DNA from: Polyangiaceae bacterium
Lineage (GTDB): Bacteria; Myxococcota_A; Polyangia; Polyangiales; Polyangiaceae
NCBI GenBank assembly: GCA_025936115.1
Contig: JAICTZ010000048.1
Location: 1 to 56,668 of the forward strand
Direction of reading: 5' to 3'
Length of the DNA: 56,668 nt
Part shown: piece after piece, positions 10,871 to 18,413 of the stretch
How the letters are laid out: the number at the start of each line of letters is the position of its first letter
Numbering within the stretch: the first letter of the stretch is position 1
Notes under the pieces: generated by a model
What the model was told of the DNA's origin: nothing
What the model saw: only the letters and a program-made list of their open reading frames with translations
The model's database searches: none
Position numbers and translations under genes: made by a program

Positions 10871-11844
10871 TGGCTCGCATCGACGTTCGCGCCTGGCCCT
10901 TCAAAGTCGTGGGTTTCGCGCTCCTCGCCGGCGCGTGCAATCAAGTACTCGATATCGAGCCCGCCTCCATCGATCCGCGCCTCACGGTCGCCGGACGCGC
11001 GGGCGGCTCGCACGTGACTGCTACCGGCGGCGCGAGCGCGACCGGTGGCACGGAAGCGGGCGGCACCGAGACGGGCGGCACGGAAACGGGCGGCACCGAG
11101 GTCGCGGCCCCGAGCAGCGGTGGAACCGCGGGGACGCACGAGCATCCGTCGAGCGGCGGCTCGACTGCCACGACGGGCGGCGCGAGCTCGGCGACGGGCG
11201 GCGACGCGGGCAGCGCGGTGGCGCCGAGCTCCGCCGGCAGCGGAGCGACTACGACGCACGGTGGCGGTTCCGACACGACCGGCGAGAGCGGCGACGCCGG
11301 CGCGGGCGGCGAGACGGGCGGCACCGTCGACCCCTGCGACGAATACTGCAGCGGCGTGCAGACGAATTGTGCCGGCAACGACGAGCAGTACCGCGACCGC
11401 GACCAATGCTCGACGATTTGCCACATGTTGCCGCAGGGCACGCCGGGTGGTTCGGACGATGACAGCATCGCTTGCCGACTGAAGTACGTAGACAAGATGC
11501 GGTACGCCAACGGCAGCGAGCTCAGCGGGTATTGCCATCAGGCGGGGCCGAGCGGTGACGGGCGGTGCGGCAGCGTGTGCGAGGCGTACTGCGCGCTCAT
11601 GGCCGAGGTGTGCACCCCCGAGAGCGCCGGTGCGTATCACTTCGCGAGCGACGCCGATTGCATGCAGACGTGCAGCGGGCTGCCGGCCGCGCCCGTGTCC
11701 TACTCGAGCACGAACCCCGAGGTCTCCGACGGCAACCACGCGCTCTGCCGCTTGTTCCACGTCACGTCCGCTGCCATGGCGGACGCAGACGAGCACTGCG
11801 AGCACGCGATGGGTGTGACGCTGTGTGAAGCCACGGCTCCCTAG
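10870..11844 (+). CDS. Cys-rich lipoprotein of unknown function
   Basis: ATG 10870 overlaps the preceding TAA by one base (TAATG). The 324-aa product has a signal ending LLAGAC, a linker with a short tandem repeat (TGGTEAGGTETGGTETGGTE), and a C-terminal ~190 residues with about 18 cysteines in pairs such as CDEYC, CSTIC, CGSVCEAYC and CMQTC. The regular cysteine spacing suggests a disulfide-rich extracellular domain of two similar halves (CDEYCSGVQTNC versus CEAYCALMAEVC). Such paired-Cys lipoproteins are typical of Polyangia and uncharacterised. Its place in the kinase operon suggests an envelope component of the same system. The 15-nt repeats around 11040-11100 make linker length prone to slippage. 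Confidence 0.82.
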   Translation: MARIDVRAWPFKVVGFALLAGACNQVLDIEPASIDPRLTVAGRAGGSHVTATGGASATGGTEAGGTETGGTETGGTEVAAPSSGGTAGTHEHPSSGGSTATTGGASSATGGDAGSAVAPSSAGSGATTTHGGGSDTTGESGDAGAGGETGGTVDPCDEYCSGVQTNCAGNDEQYRDRDQCSTICHMLPQGTPGGSDDDSIACRLKYVDKMRYANGSELSGYCHQAGPSGDGRCGSVCEAYCALMAEVCTPESAGAYHFASDADCMQTCSGLPAAPVSYSSTNPEVSDGNHALCRLFHVTSAAMADADEHCEHAMGVTLCEATAP

Positions 11845-11854
11845 CCCCGTAGCC

Positions 11855-12331
11855 ATGCGCCTGCTCGTCCTACTCGGCGCGCTCGCGCTGGTCGCCGCTT
11901 GCGGGTCCGATCCCGTGGGCATCTCGCCGAGCTCGCTCACGGACGGGCAGAGCGGGCAGAGCGCGCACAGCGAGCAGAGCGACTTTTGCGACGCTTTCGC
12001 GATCGTGCAGCGCAAATGCGTGCGCTGCCACGCCGATCCGCCGGTCAACGGGGCGCCTTTTGCCCTCGACGACTACGCGGCCATCGAGGCGCCGTCGCCG
12101 TCGAGCTCGGAACCGCAGCGCCGCCGAGCCGATCGCATGCTGAGCGCCGTGCAAGGCAACCGCATGCCGGATACGGAGCTCGCCCTCGACCCGCCCGTCG
12201 AGCCGCTGACCTGCGCGGAACGCGCGACCCTCATCGGCTGGCTCCTGGACGGCGCCGAGCCGCCAGCGGACGGCGACACGACGTGTGCGCACGTGCAGCC
12301 GAAGTTACTGAACTGCGACAGCTCGCTTTGA
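11855..12331 (+). CDS. small lipoprotein with a CxxCH haem-binding motif
   Basis: Start chosen at ATG 11855 (MRLLVLLGALALVAACGSD), which gives a clean lipoprotein signal with lipobox VAAC; an upstream GTG at 11825 would overlap the previous gene by 20 nt. The mature part has one CVRCH motif followed by DPPVNGAPFALDDY, and a later GNRMPD, the arrangement of small c-type cytochrome modules (haem-ligating His plus a distal Met in RMPD). Two further cysteines near the C-terminus may form a disulfide. Length is 158 aa. As last gene of the kinase operon it hints that the envelope complex includes a redox component. Haem attachment is inferred from the motif only. Confidence 0.75.
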   Translation: MRLLVLLGALALVAACGSDPVGISPSSLTDGQSGQSAHSEQSDFCDAFAIVQRKCVRCHADPPVNGAPFALDDYAAIEAPSPSSSEPQRRRADRMLSAVQGNRMPDTELALDPPVEPLTCAERATLIGWLLDGAEPPADGDTTCAHVQPKLLNCDSSL

Positions 12332-12561
12332 CACAAGACGTTGGCGGCGCGGAGCGAGCCGCGTACCCGGCGCTGCGCGCTGCGTAAGCGCGAACGCGCT
12401 GCTGACCAACGCGCTCCTGACGCGATGCAGCGCGCGAGCGAACGCAGATGACCCGCGGGAGTGACGGCGAGTCGCGGCGCGCGCGAGCGGCGCCGATGTA
12501 GGCCTAGCGCGGGCGAGTTCGCTGCATCACATTCCGTAAGTCAGGGGCGATCTCTCTGCCC

Positions 12562-14274
12562 GTGACTGCGGTGATGTCCGTATCGCGCTTCCTCAGCCGC
12601 ACGAGCGCCGTGCTCATGGTGGCGCTCGCGCCGGCGTACGGCGATTCGAGCCGGGAAATCATTAGCCCAGCCCACGCCGCGCGCGCTCGTACTCCGAGCG
12701 TCGCCGTCGAGCTTCGCCCGAACCCCGCGCCCACCCCTCCACCGGAGAGCGAAGCAGCGCCGGAATGCGCCGAGCTCATCGAGCGCGCGCGGCAGGAACC
12801 CGCCGAGCCTGGCACGCCGCGCCTCGACCGCGATCGCGACGTGGTCCTGCTCTACGCGAAGTCGGAGCCCGTGCTCTTCACGCGCGAGCCCGCGGGCGAA
12901 AACAAGGGCAGTGAAGCCGCGCGCACCTACCGCTCGATGCTCCGCACGACGAGCTCACCGTGGAGCATTCTCGACAAGCTCTGGCCCGTGTTCTCGCTCA
13001 ATCCCGAGCTCGGGCGCGCCGTGCTCTTGCGCGACGGCTACCTCTACGCCGATCGCCCCGAGCTGGCGTTCGCGCTCGTCGATCTGGTGACCGTGCAGAT
13101 GCTCTTCAGCGATCGCACGGTTTGGATTCAGCGCGGTGAGCGCCTCTTGCACGCAGAGCGCACCAAAGCCGGACGCTACGTTTTTACCGACGGGGACGAG
13201 CGCGGCCAGCGCGTGAAGCTCGTGCTGTTCGATCGCATCGGCACGGGAACGCCGCCCGCGCCGCTGCATCGCGATTTTCGCGTGCTGCGTGAAAAGCTCG
13301 GCTTCGAGGCGGTCGACGTGGAGCACCTCGGCGCGGCGAACATCGTCGCGAAGCTCCGTTACGGCGCGCTCAGCGTGCCCACACTCCTCCACGCCGACGG
13401 CGCGCACCTCGAGCTCGTGTGTGAAATCCCGCCGGCCGGCAGGGAAGCGGAGCTCGCGCGCGTGCGCGCGGAAACGGCGCGGCGACAGCGCGCGCTCGTG
13501 CCGCTCCGGCGCGCGATTCGCGCGGGCGTGCAGGAGGGCCTGCCGTTCGACGAGCCGCTCACCGAGTACGGGCAGCAAGACGGGCGGCTCCGCAATTTGT
13601 GGCTCAACGCCTACGAGAGCGGTCAGAACGATTTCGAGTTTCAGACCGACAAGTATTACGTGTTCAACGCGACGGGGCAGCCGCTCGTGCCCGAGGTGTG
13701 CGTCGATTTCATCTTCGACAGCTTCGAGCGCGCGAGCGGCACGTGGTGGCGTCCGCGAGGCGAGGCGCGCGGGCGTGTCGTCGGTAAGCTCGATTTCACG
13801 ACGCTCCCCGACGAGCAGCGGCGCCGCGCGACGAGCTTCATCGACTACGCCCAGCGCCACCCCGAGTGGTTCGACGTGTACGCGCTGCCCGAAGCCGAGC
13901 GGGTGCCGTTCAAGTTCGGCCACAAGCTCGCCGACTATCTCGTGGCAGAAGCGCCGCGTTTTCGAGCCGGTGACGTCGTGCTGATCCGTGGTTACGCCCC
14001 GTGGGACAAGCCGTGGAAGCCGCGCGTGATGCACTTTCACTCGTTCTTCGTGTACGAGAACGACCCGGTGAGCGGTATGCCCATCGCGCTCGCGGGCAAT
14101 CCGGGGCGACCGCTGCTCCAGACCTGGCAGTTCGAGGCGTTCCGAACGCCCGACCGCAGTATCTGGTACCGCGTGCGACCGCGGCTCGAATGGCTGGAAA
14201 ATAGCGTGGTTCTGCCGGACGAAACCGGCACGCCCGCGCCGCCCCCGCTCACGGCCGAGCTCGCCGAGCGCTGA
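12562..14274 (+). CDS. conserved exported protein of unknown function, 570 aa
   Basis: Starts at GTG 12562 (AGGGGCG upstream) or ATG 12574 (MSVSRFLSRTSAVLMVALAPAYG), both giving a signal-like N-terminus. Visible blocks are a Pro-rich linker to about residue 65, a region with SPWSILDKLWPVFSLNPELGR, a central helical stretch, and a C-terminal block with GDVVLIRGYAPWDKPW, MHFHSFFVYENDPVSGMP and LAGNPGRP. The last block, with hydrophobic VVLIRGY followed by a conserved His pair, recalls the beta core of NlpC/P60-like hydrolases, but a nucleophile Cys is not evident, so this is weak inference. A 230-nt gene-free gap separates it from the kinase operon; tldD follows after 71 nt. No function should be assumed. 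Confidence 0.75.
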   Translation: MTAVMSVSRFLSRTSAVLMVALAPAYGDSSREIISPAHAARARTPSVAVELRPNPAPTPPPESEAAPECAELIERARQEPAEPGTPRLDRDRDVVLLYAKSEPVLFTREPAGENKGSEAARTYRSMLRTTSSPWSILDKLWPVFSLNPELGRAVLLRDGYLYADRPELAFALVDLVTVQMLFSDRTVWIQRGERLLHAERTKAGRYVFTDGDERGQRVKLVLFDRIGTGTPPAPLHRDFRVLREKLGFEAVDVEHLGAANIVAKLRYGALSVPTLLHADGAHLELVCEIPPAGREAELARVRAETARRQRALVPLRRAIRAGVQEGLPFDEPLTEYGQQDGRLRNLWLNAYESGQNDFEFQTDKYYVFNATGQPLVPEVCVDFIFDSFERASGTWWRPRGEARGRVVGKLDFTTLPDEQRRRATSFIDYAQRHPEWFDVYALPEAERVPFKFGHKLADYLVAEAPRFRAGDVVLIRGYAPWDKPWKPRVMHFHSFFVYENDPVSGMPIALAGNPGRPLLQTWQFEAFRTPDRSIWYRVRPRLEWLENSVVLPDETGTPAPPPLTAELAER

Positions 14275-14345
14275 GACGGGCGGCCCGGCGCCGGCCGTCG
14301 ATCGGCTCGCCCGGCTCGAAACGCGCGCAGCGCGTTAGGCGTACT

Positions 14346-15806
14346 ATGTTTCTCCTCATGACAGAGAGCGCTCGTTACTACGCGCCGTTCGGTCCACGGG
14401 GATCGCAGCGGATCGATGCGGAGCTCGCGACACGGTTGCTCGCCATCGCCCTCGCGCGTGGCGGTGACTACGCGGATCTGTTTTTCGAGTACCGCGCGGG
14501 TGGCGGACTCACGTTCGAGGAGGGCATCACGCGCAGCGCGTCGCGCGGCGTTTCGCTCGGGCTCGGCGTGCGTGTGCGGCAAGGCGACGCGACGGGCTAC
14601 GCTCACGTCGAGGATCTTTCGTGGGAGGCGATGCAGCGCGCGGCCGAAACGGCGGCGCGCATCGCGAGCTCGGGCGCCACACCGCCGCCCGTGCGCATCG
14701 AGCCGCTCACGTTGCCGGAGCGTTACCTGCTCGACGTGCCGAGCATCGACCTGGCGGGCAAAGAAAAGCGCGCGTTGCTCGAGCGGGCGAGCCGCGCCGC
14801 CCACGCCGCCGATCCGCGCATCGTCAAAGTGAGCGTCACCTTCGCGGAGGAGCTGCGCGAGGTGCTGATCGTGACGAGCGACGGACGCATGGCGCACGAC
14901 GTGCAACCGCTCTTGCGTTTCGGGGTTTCCGCCGTCGCAGAGCAAAATGGGCGTCGAGAGTCGGGACGGAGCGGCGGCGGTGGTCGAAAGACGCTCGGCT
15001 ACTTCGACGAGAAGACTCCCGAATGGCACGGCCGAGAGGCCGCTCGCCAAGCCCTCGTGCTGCTCGATGCTCGGCCAGCTCCGGCCGGCCAGATGCCCGT
15101 CGTGCTCGCTCCCGGCGATAGTGGGATCCTGCTCCATGAAGCGGTCGGTCACGGCCTCGAAGCCGACTTCAACCGCAAGGGGACGAGCAACTACACCGGT
15201 CGCGTGGGCCAGGTCGTCGCGAGCGAGCTTTGCACGGTGGTGGACGATCCGACGCTGCTTCAGAGTCGCGGCTCTATTAACGTCGACGACGAGGGCATCG
15301 AGCCGGTGCGGAGCGTGCTCATCGAGAACGGCGTGCTCGGCGGCTACATGCAGGATCGGCTGTCTGCGAGCCACTTCAAGGTGCAACCGACCGGTAACGG
15401 CCGGCGGGAGAGTTTCGCCGCCGCGCCCATGCCACGGATGACGAACACCGTGCTTCTCGCCGGACCGCACGATCCCGAGGAAATCATCCGGAGCGTCGAG
15501 CGCGGTATCTACGCGAGCTCGTTCGGGGGCGGGCAGGTCGACATCTCGAATGGGGACTTCGTTTTCTCGCTCACGGAGAGCTACCTCATCGAAAACGGTA
15601 AGCTAACGGCGCCTCTGAAAAACGTGAACCTTATCGGCAACGGTCCCGAAACATTGAGAGAAGTATCCATGCTCGGAAAGGACGTGGCGCTCTCTGATGG
15701 AATCTGGACCTGTGGAAAAGATGGACAGAGCGTTCCAGTCGGCGTCGGCTGCCCAACCCTCAAGATCGGGCGAATCACCGTTGGCGGCACCGAAATCTCT
15801 CGATAA
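14346..15806 (+). CDS. tldD: TldD metalloprotease
   Basis: Member of the TldD/PmbA (TldE) family of metalloproteases, which act as TldD/TldE heterodimers on unfolded or modified peptides in the cytoplasm. The signature HEAVGHGLEAD gives zinc ligands H264 and H268 with E265; the conserved C-terminal section includes GGQVDISNGDFVF, LTESYLIENGKLTAPLKN and GCPTLKIGRITVGGT. Length 486 aa matches TldD. ATG 14358 (MTESARYY) is an alternative start. No tldE/pmbA partner is seen in this window. The last codons overlap the beginning of the next regulator frame; because the TldD C-terminus is well conserved there, the overlap is real coding for TldD. Confidence 0.95.
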   Translation: MFLLMTESARYYAPFGPRGSQRIDAELATRLLAIALARGGDYADLFFEYRAGGGLTFEEGITRSASRGVSLGLGVRVRQGDATGYAHVEDLSWEAMQRAAETAARIASSGATPPPVRIEPLTLPERYLLDVPSIDLAGKEKRALLERASRAAHAADPRIVKVSVTFAEELREVLIVTSDGRMAHDVQPLLRFGVSAVAEQNGRRESGRSGGGGRKTLGYFDEKTPEWHGREAARQALVLLDARPAPAGQMPVVLAPGDSGILLHEAVGHGLEADFNRKGTSNYTGRVGQVVASELCTVVDDPTLLQSRGSINVDDEGIEPVRSVLIENGVLGGYMQDRLSASHFKVQPTGNGRRESFAAAPMPRMTNTVLLAGPHDPEEIIRSVERGIYASSFGGGQVDISNGDFVFSLTESYLIENGKLTAPLKNVNLIGNGPETLREVSMLGKDVALSDGIWTCGKDGQSVPVGVGCPTLKIGRITVGGTEISR

Positions 15807-16572
15807 GGCTCTCAGCCGGCCGAAGAGCTTCGTCGCCGTGGTGGGGCATGGTCCCATGCTGGAGCGCGAGGAGGGGGCGGCGACGACGTTGCGTCAACTC
15901 GGCGCCACCGTGCGGACGCTCGATCTCTGGGATGACCCGGTGAATCTCATCGCGGACGACGACGACGAGCTCGAGGTGCGCCCCCGCGCGCTCGTGTTCG
16001 AAGCGCTCGATCGGCCGGACCTCGCCGTGGCGGCGCTCCGCGCCGTACGCAAGGAGCCGTACTTCGACAACGTCGGCGCGGTGATCGCCGTGACGGTGGG
16101 TCAAATCGCACGCATCGAACCGTCGAGCGGCTTCGACGATTTCGTGCTGCACCCCTACGTGCCGGAAGAGCTGTACGGCCGCATCCGTGCGCTCGAGTGG
16201 CGGCGGAGCGAATTCGCGACGGAAGAGCGGCACAAGGTCGCCGGCATCGTCGTCGACAAGGCGGGACACGAAGTGTACGTCGACGGCCGCGCCGTCCAGC
16301 TCACGGCCAAGGAATTCGCTCTCTTGGCGTACCTCTGCGAGCGCCGCGGCAAAGTGCTCTCACGCGAACACCTCCTCGCGCGGGTTTGGGGGAACCGCTA
16401 CGAGGGCGGACCCCGCACGGTCGACATTCACGTCCGCCGCCTGCGCGCGAAGCTCGGCCCGGCGCTACCGCTCGAAACCCTGCGCGGCTCGGGCTACAAG
16501 CTGCGCTCGCCCGAGAACGACGAACCGGCTCCGCGCTCCAGCAAAGAAGACGAAGCGCTCGAGACGGAATAG
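15781..16572 (+). CDS. winged-helix (OmpR/PhoB-type) regulator with degenerate receiver
   Basis: The C-terminal ~100 residues are a classic Trans_reg_C domain (LTAKEFALLAYLCERRGKVL, SREHLLARVWG, RTVDIHVRRLRAKLG, RGSGYKLRS). The N-terminal ~125 residues have receiver-like beta/alpha order but the phospho-acceptor position reads ALVFEALDRP, with Glu where Asp is expected, and the acidic pair after beta1 is missing (FVAVVGHGP). It may work without phosphorylation. The start is uncertain: ATG 15697 would overlap tldD by 110 nt, whereas TTG 15781 reduces this to 26 nt and begins just before the domain. Coupling to tldD is likely. No histidine kinase is adjacent. The acidic tail is disordered. Confidence 0.8.
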   Translation: MAAPKSLDKALSRPKSFVAVVGHGPMLEREEGAATTLRQLGATVRTLDLWDDPVNLIADDDDELEVRPRALVFEALDRPDLAVAALRAVRKEPYFDNVGAVIAVTVGQIARIEPSSGFDDFVLHPYVPEELYGRIRALEWRRSEFATEERHKVAGIVVDKAGHEVYVDGRAVQLTAKEFALLAYLCERRGKVLSREHLLARVWGNRYEGGPRTVDIHVRRLRAKLGPALPLETLRGSGYKLRSPENDEPAPRSSKEDEALETE

Positions 16573-16599
16573 CGGGATTTTTGGTAGGCTTGCGCGCGG

Positions 16600-17637
16600 A
16601 TGCCTCGCAACGCGCCGCTCGTGTTCGTTTCCGCCGGCTGCCCCGCGGGCATAGGTCCGGAGGTTTCGGTCGCGGCGGCGCGGCGGCTGCACGAGACGCC
16701 GATCGTGCTGGTCGGTGACGTCGGCACGCTGCTCGCGGCCGCGGCGCTCGTGCACGTCGGGGAACAGCATCTCGTGCCGTTCGACGGCAAGCCGCCGCGC
16801 CCGGGCAGCATCGGCGTGGTTCAAGCCGGGCCGGCGCTCACACCGAAGGATCGCAAACCGGGTGAACCGAGCCGCGCGGCGGGCGCTTCACAATTGGCCG
16901 CCGTCGAGACGGCCTTTCGACTCGTCAAGCAGCAGCCGGGGAGCGCGCTCGCGACCGGTCCCGTCAGCAAGGCCGCCATCGCGGAGTCCGGCGCGCGCAA
17001 CGCCGCGAAGTTCACGGGCCACACCGAGTGGCTGCAGCGGCTCGATCACGCCAAGACGAGCGTGATGTGCTTCGTCTCCCCGAAGCTCTCGACGAGCCTC
17101 GTGACGACACACGTGCCGCTCGCGCGCGTGCCGGCGTTGCTGACGCCCGCGCGCGTCGCGGAGGCGACGACGTGGCTCGCGCAGTTGCTCGTCGAGCTCG
17201 GCCGCAAGCGGCCGCACATCGCCGTGGCGTCGCTCAATCCGCACGCGGGTGAAAACGAGATGTTCGGCAAGGAGGAGGCGCGCGCCATCGTGCCGGGTAT
17301 CGCGCTCGCGCGAAAAAAAGCGCGCGGCGCGCAGATCGAAGGGCCGATCGGCGCGGAAACTGCGTATCGCTACGCGTATGCTGGGAAATACGACGCCGTG
17401 GTCGCCATGTATCACGACCAGGCGACCATCCCGATGAAGCTCGTCGCCTTCGGCGACGCCGTGAACGTCACGATGGGCCTCAGCGTGCCGCGCACGAGCG
17501 TCGACCACGGCACGGCGTACGACATCGCCTGGCAAGGAAAAGCCGATGCCCGCGGTATGGTCGCGGCCGTTGAGCTCGCGGAGAAGCTCGCGCAGGCGCG
17601 CGGGGGAGCGCGGAGTCAGCGCCGCACGCGTCAGTGA
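16600..17637 (+). CDS. pdxA: 4-hydroxythreonine-4-phosphate dehydrogenase
   Basis: PdxA oxidises 4-phosphooxy-L-threonine with NAD(P)+ in pyridoxal-phosphate biosynthesis (DXP-dependent route). Family landmarks are GCPAGIGPEV near the N-terminus, GPVSKAAI, FTGHTEWL, the metal-binding His motifs (THVPL), NPHAGE, MYHDQATIPMK and TSVDHGTAYDIA. Length 345 aa is normal. It starts 27 nt after the regulator gene and may be co-transcribed with it; no other pyridoxine gene is in the window. Downstream, 17638-17812 holds no gene but two short palindromes. The final ~12 residues are a basic tail beyond the conserved domain. Confidence 0.95.
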   Translation: MPRNAPLVFVSAGCPAGIGPEVSVAAARRLHETPIVLVGDVGTLLAAAALVHVGEQHLVPFDGKPPRPGSIGVVQAGPALTPKDRKPGEPSRAAGASQLAAVETAFRLVKQQPGSALATGPVSKAAIAESGARNAAKFTGHTEWLQRLDHAKTSVMCFVSPKLSTSLVTTHVPLARVPALLTPARVAEATTWLAQLLVELGRKRPHIAVASLNPHAGENEMFGKEEARAIVPGIALARKKARGAQIEGPIGAETAYRYAYAGKYDAVVAMYHDQATIPMKLVAFGDAVNVTMGLSVPRTSVDHGTAYDIAWQGKADARGMVAAVELAEKLAQARGGARSQRRTRQ

Positions 17638-17683
17638 GAGCGCGCGCGCACGATCCAGATCGTACAGGACCAGGCGGAGAGTA

Positions 17684-17697
17684 CGAGATCGATCTCG
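17684..17697. promoter_or_regulatory. 14-bp palindrome upstream of the MEDS/histidine-kinase pair
   Basis: CGAGATCGATCTCG is a perfect palindrome 116 nt before the MEDS gene start. A second one, ACGATC-CA-GATCGT, lies 22 nt before it at 17649-17662. Both share GATC cores and could be operator half-sites or a terminator for pdxA. Function is inference; GC-rich DNA produces such palindromes by chance fairly often. Confidence 0.25.
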
Positions 17698-17812
17698 ACG
17701 AGCCGCCTCGTGACATTTTTGGACAAGGGCAGGTCGAGACCGTCAGTAGGGATTGAGTGCGCGAATAGGGGCTCATGTGGTTGCGACCACTGCCGCGTGA
17801 TAACTTGGGCGC

Positions 17813-18409
17813 ATGACGACGCTCGCCAATGCTTCGTTCAACAACCATTTCCACGCCTGCGCGTTCGTCGTGGGTTCTGCCGAGGAGCGCGCCGTCATCG
17901 ACCCGTTCTTGCTCGAGGGCATGAAGCAGGGGCAAAAGGCCGTCTACATCGTCGATCCAGAAGAGCGTAGCGACCATGAAGCACGACTCGCTGCTGCGAG
18001 CGCGTCCTCGGAGCTGCTCGAGGTGACGACGTGGAACGAAACTCACCTCAAGGGCGGCTCGTTCGATCAAGAGCGCATGATGCTCGCACTCGAGGACATG
18101 ATTCGCGACCACGCCGCCACCGGACGGCCGCCGATGCGGCTAGTCGGTCAGATGGGCTGGGTCTTTTCCGAGCCGCCCGGCATCGAACAGCTCGTCGCTT
18201 ACGAGGCCAGCGTCAACGAGGTCTTGAATCGTGGAAAGACTCCCACCGTTTGCGTGTACGACGTACGGCGACTGAACGGATCCATCATGATGGATTTGCT
18301 GCGAGCTCACCCGCTCACGGTGATAAGCGGCGTGCTCCACGAAAACCCCTTCTACACGCCCGCGGACGAGATGCTGCTTCAGCTCCAAGAGCGTCGCTCG
18401 GTTAGCTGA
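17813..18409 (+). CDS. MEDS-domain (DcmR-like sensory) protein
   Basis: The whole 198-aa protein is a MEDS domain (PF14417), the sensory domain first named from DcmR and methanogen/methylotroph regulators. It shows HACAFVVGSAEERAVIDPFL, KAVYIVDPEERSDHEARL, THLKGGSFDQERMM, VGQMGW, LVAYEASVNEVL, VCVYDVRRLNGSIMMDLLR and HENPFYTPADE. The domain is thought to bind small ligands, but which one is unknown here. The hybrid histidine kinase gene begins four bases after its stop, so the pair is almost certainly one transcriptional and functional unit: ligand-sensing protein plus kinase. Cytoplasmic; no membrane segment. Confidence 0.88.
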   Translation: MTTLANASFNNHFHACAFVVGSAEERAVIDPFLLEGMKQGQKAVYIVDPEERSDHEARLAAASASSELLEVTTWNETHLKGGSFDQERMMLALEDMIRDHAATGRPPMRLVGQMGWVFSEPPGIEQLVAYEASVNEVLNRGKTPTVCVYDVRRLNGSIMMDLLRAHPLTVISGVLHENPFYTPADEMLLQLQERRSVS

Positions 18410-18413
18410 GTTG

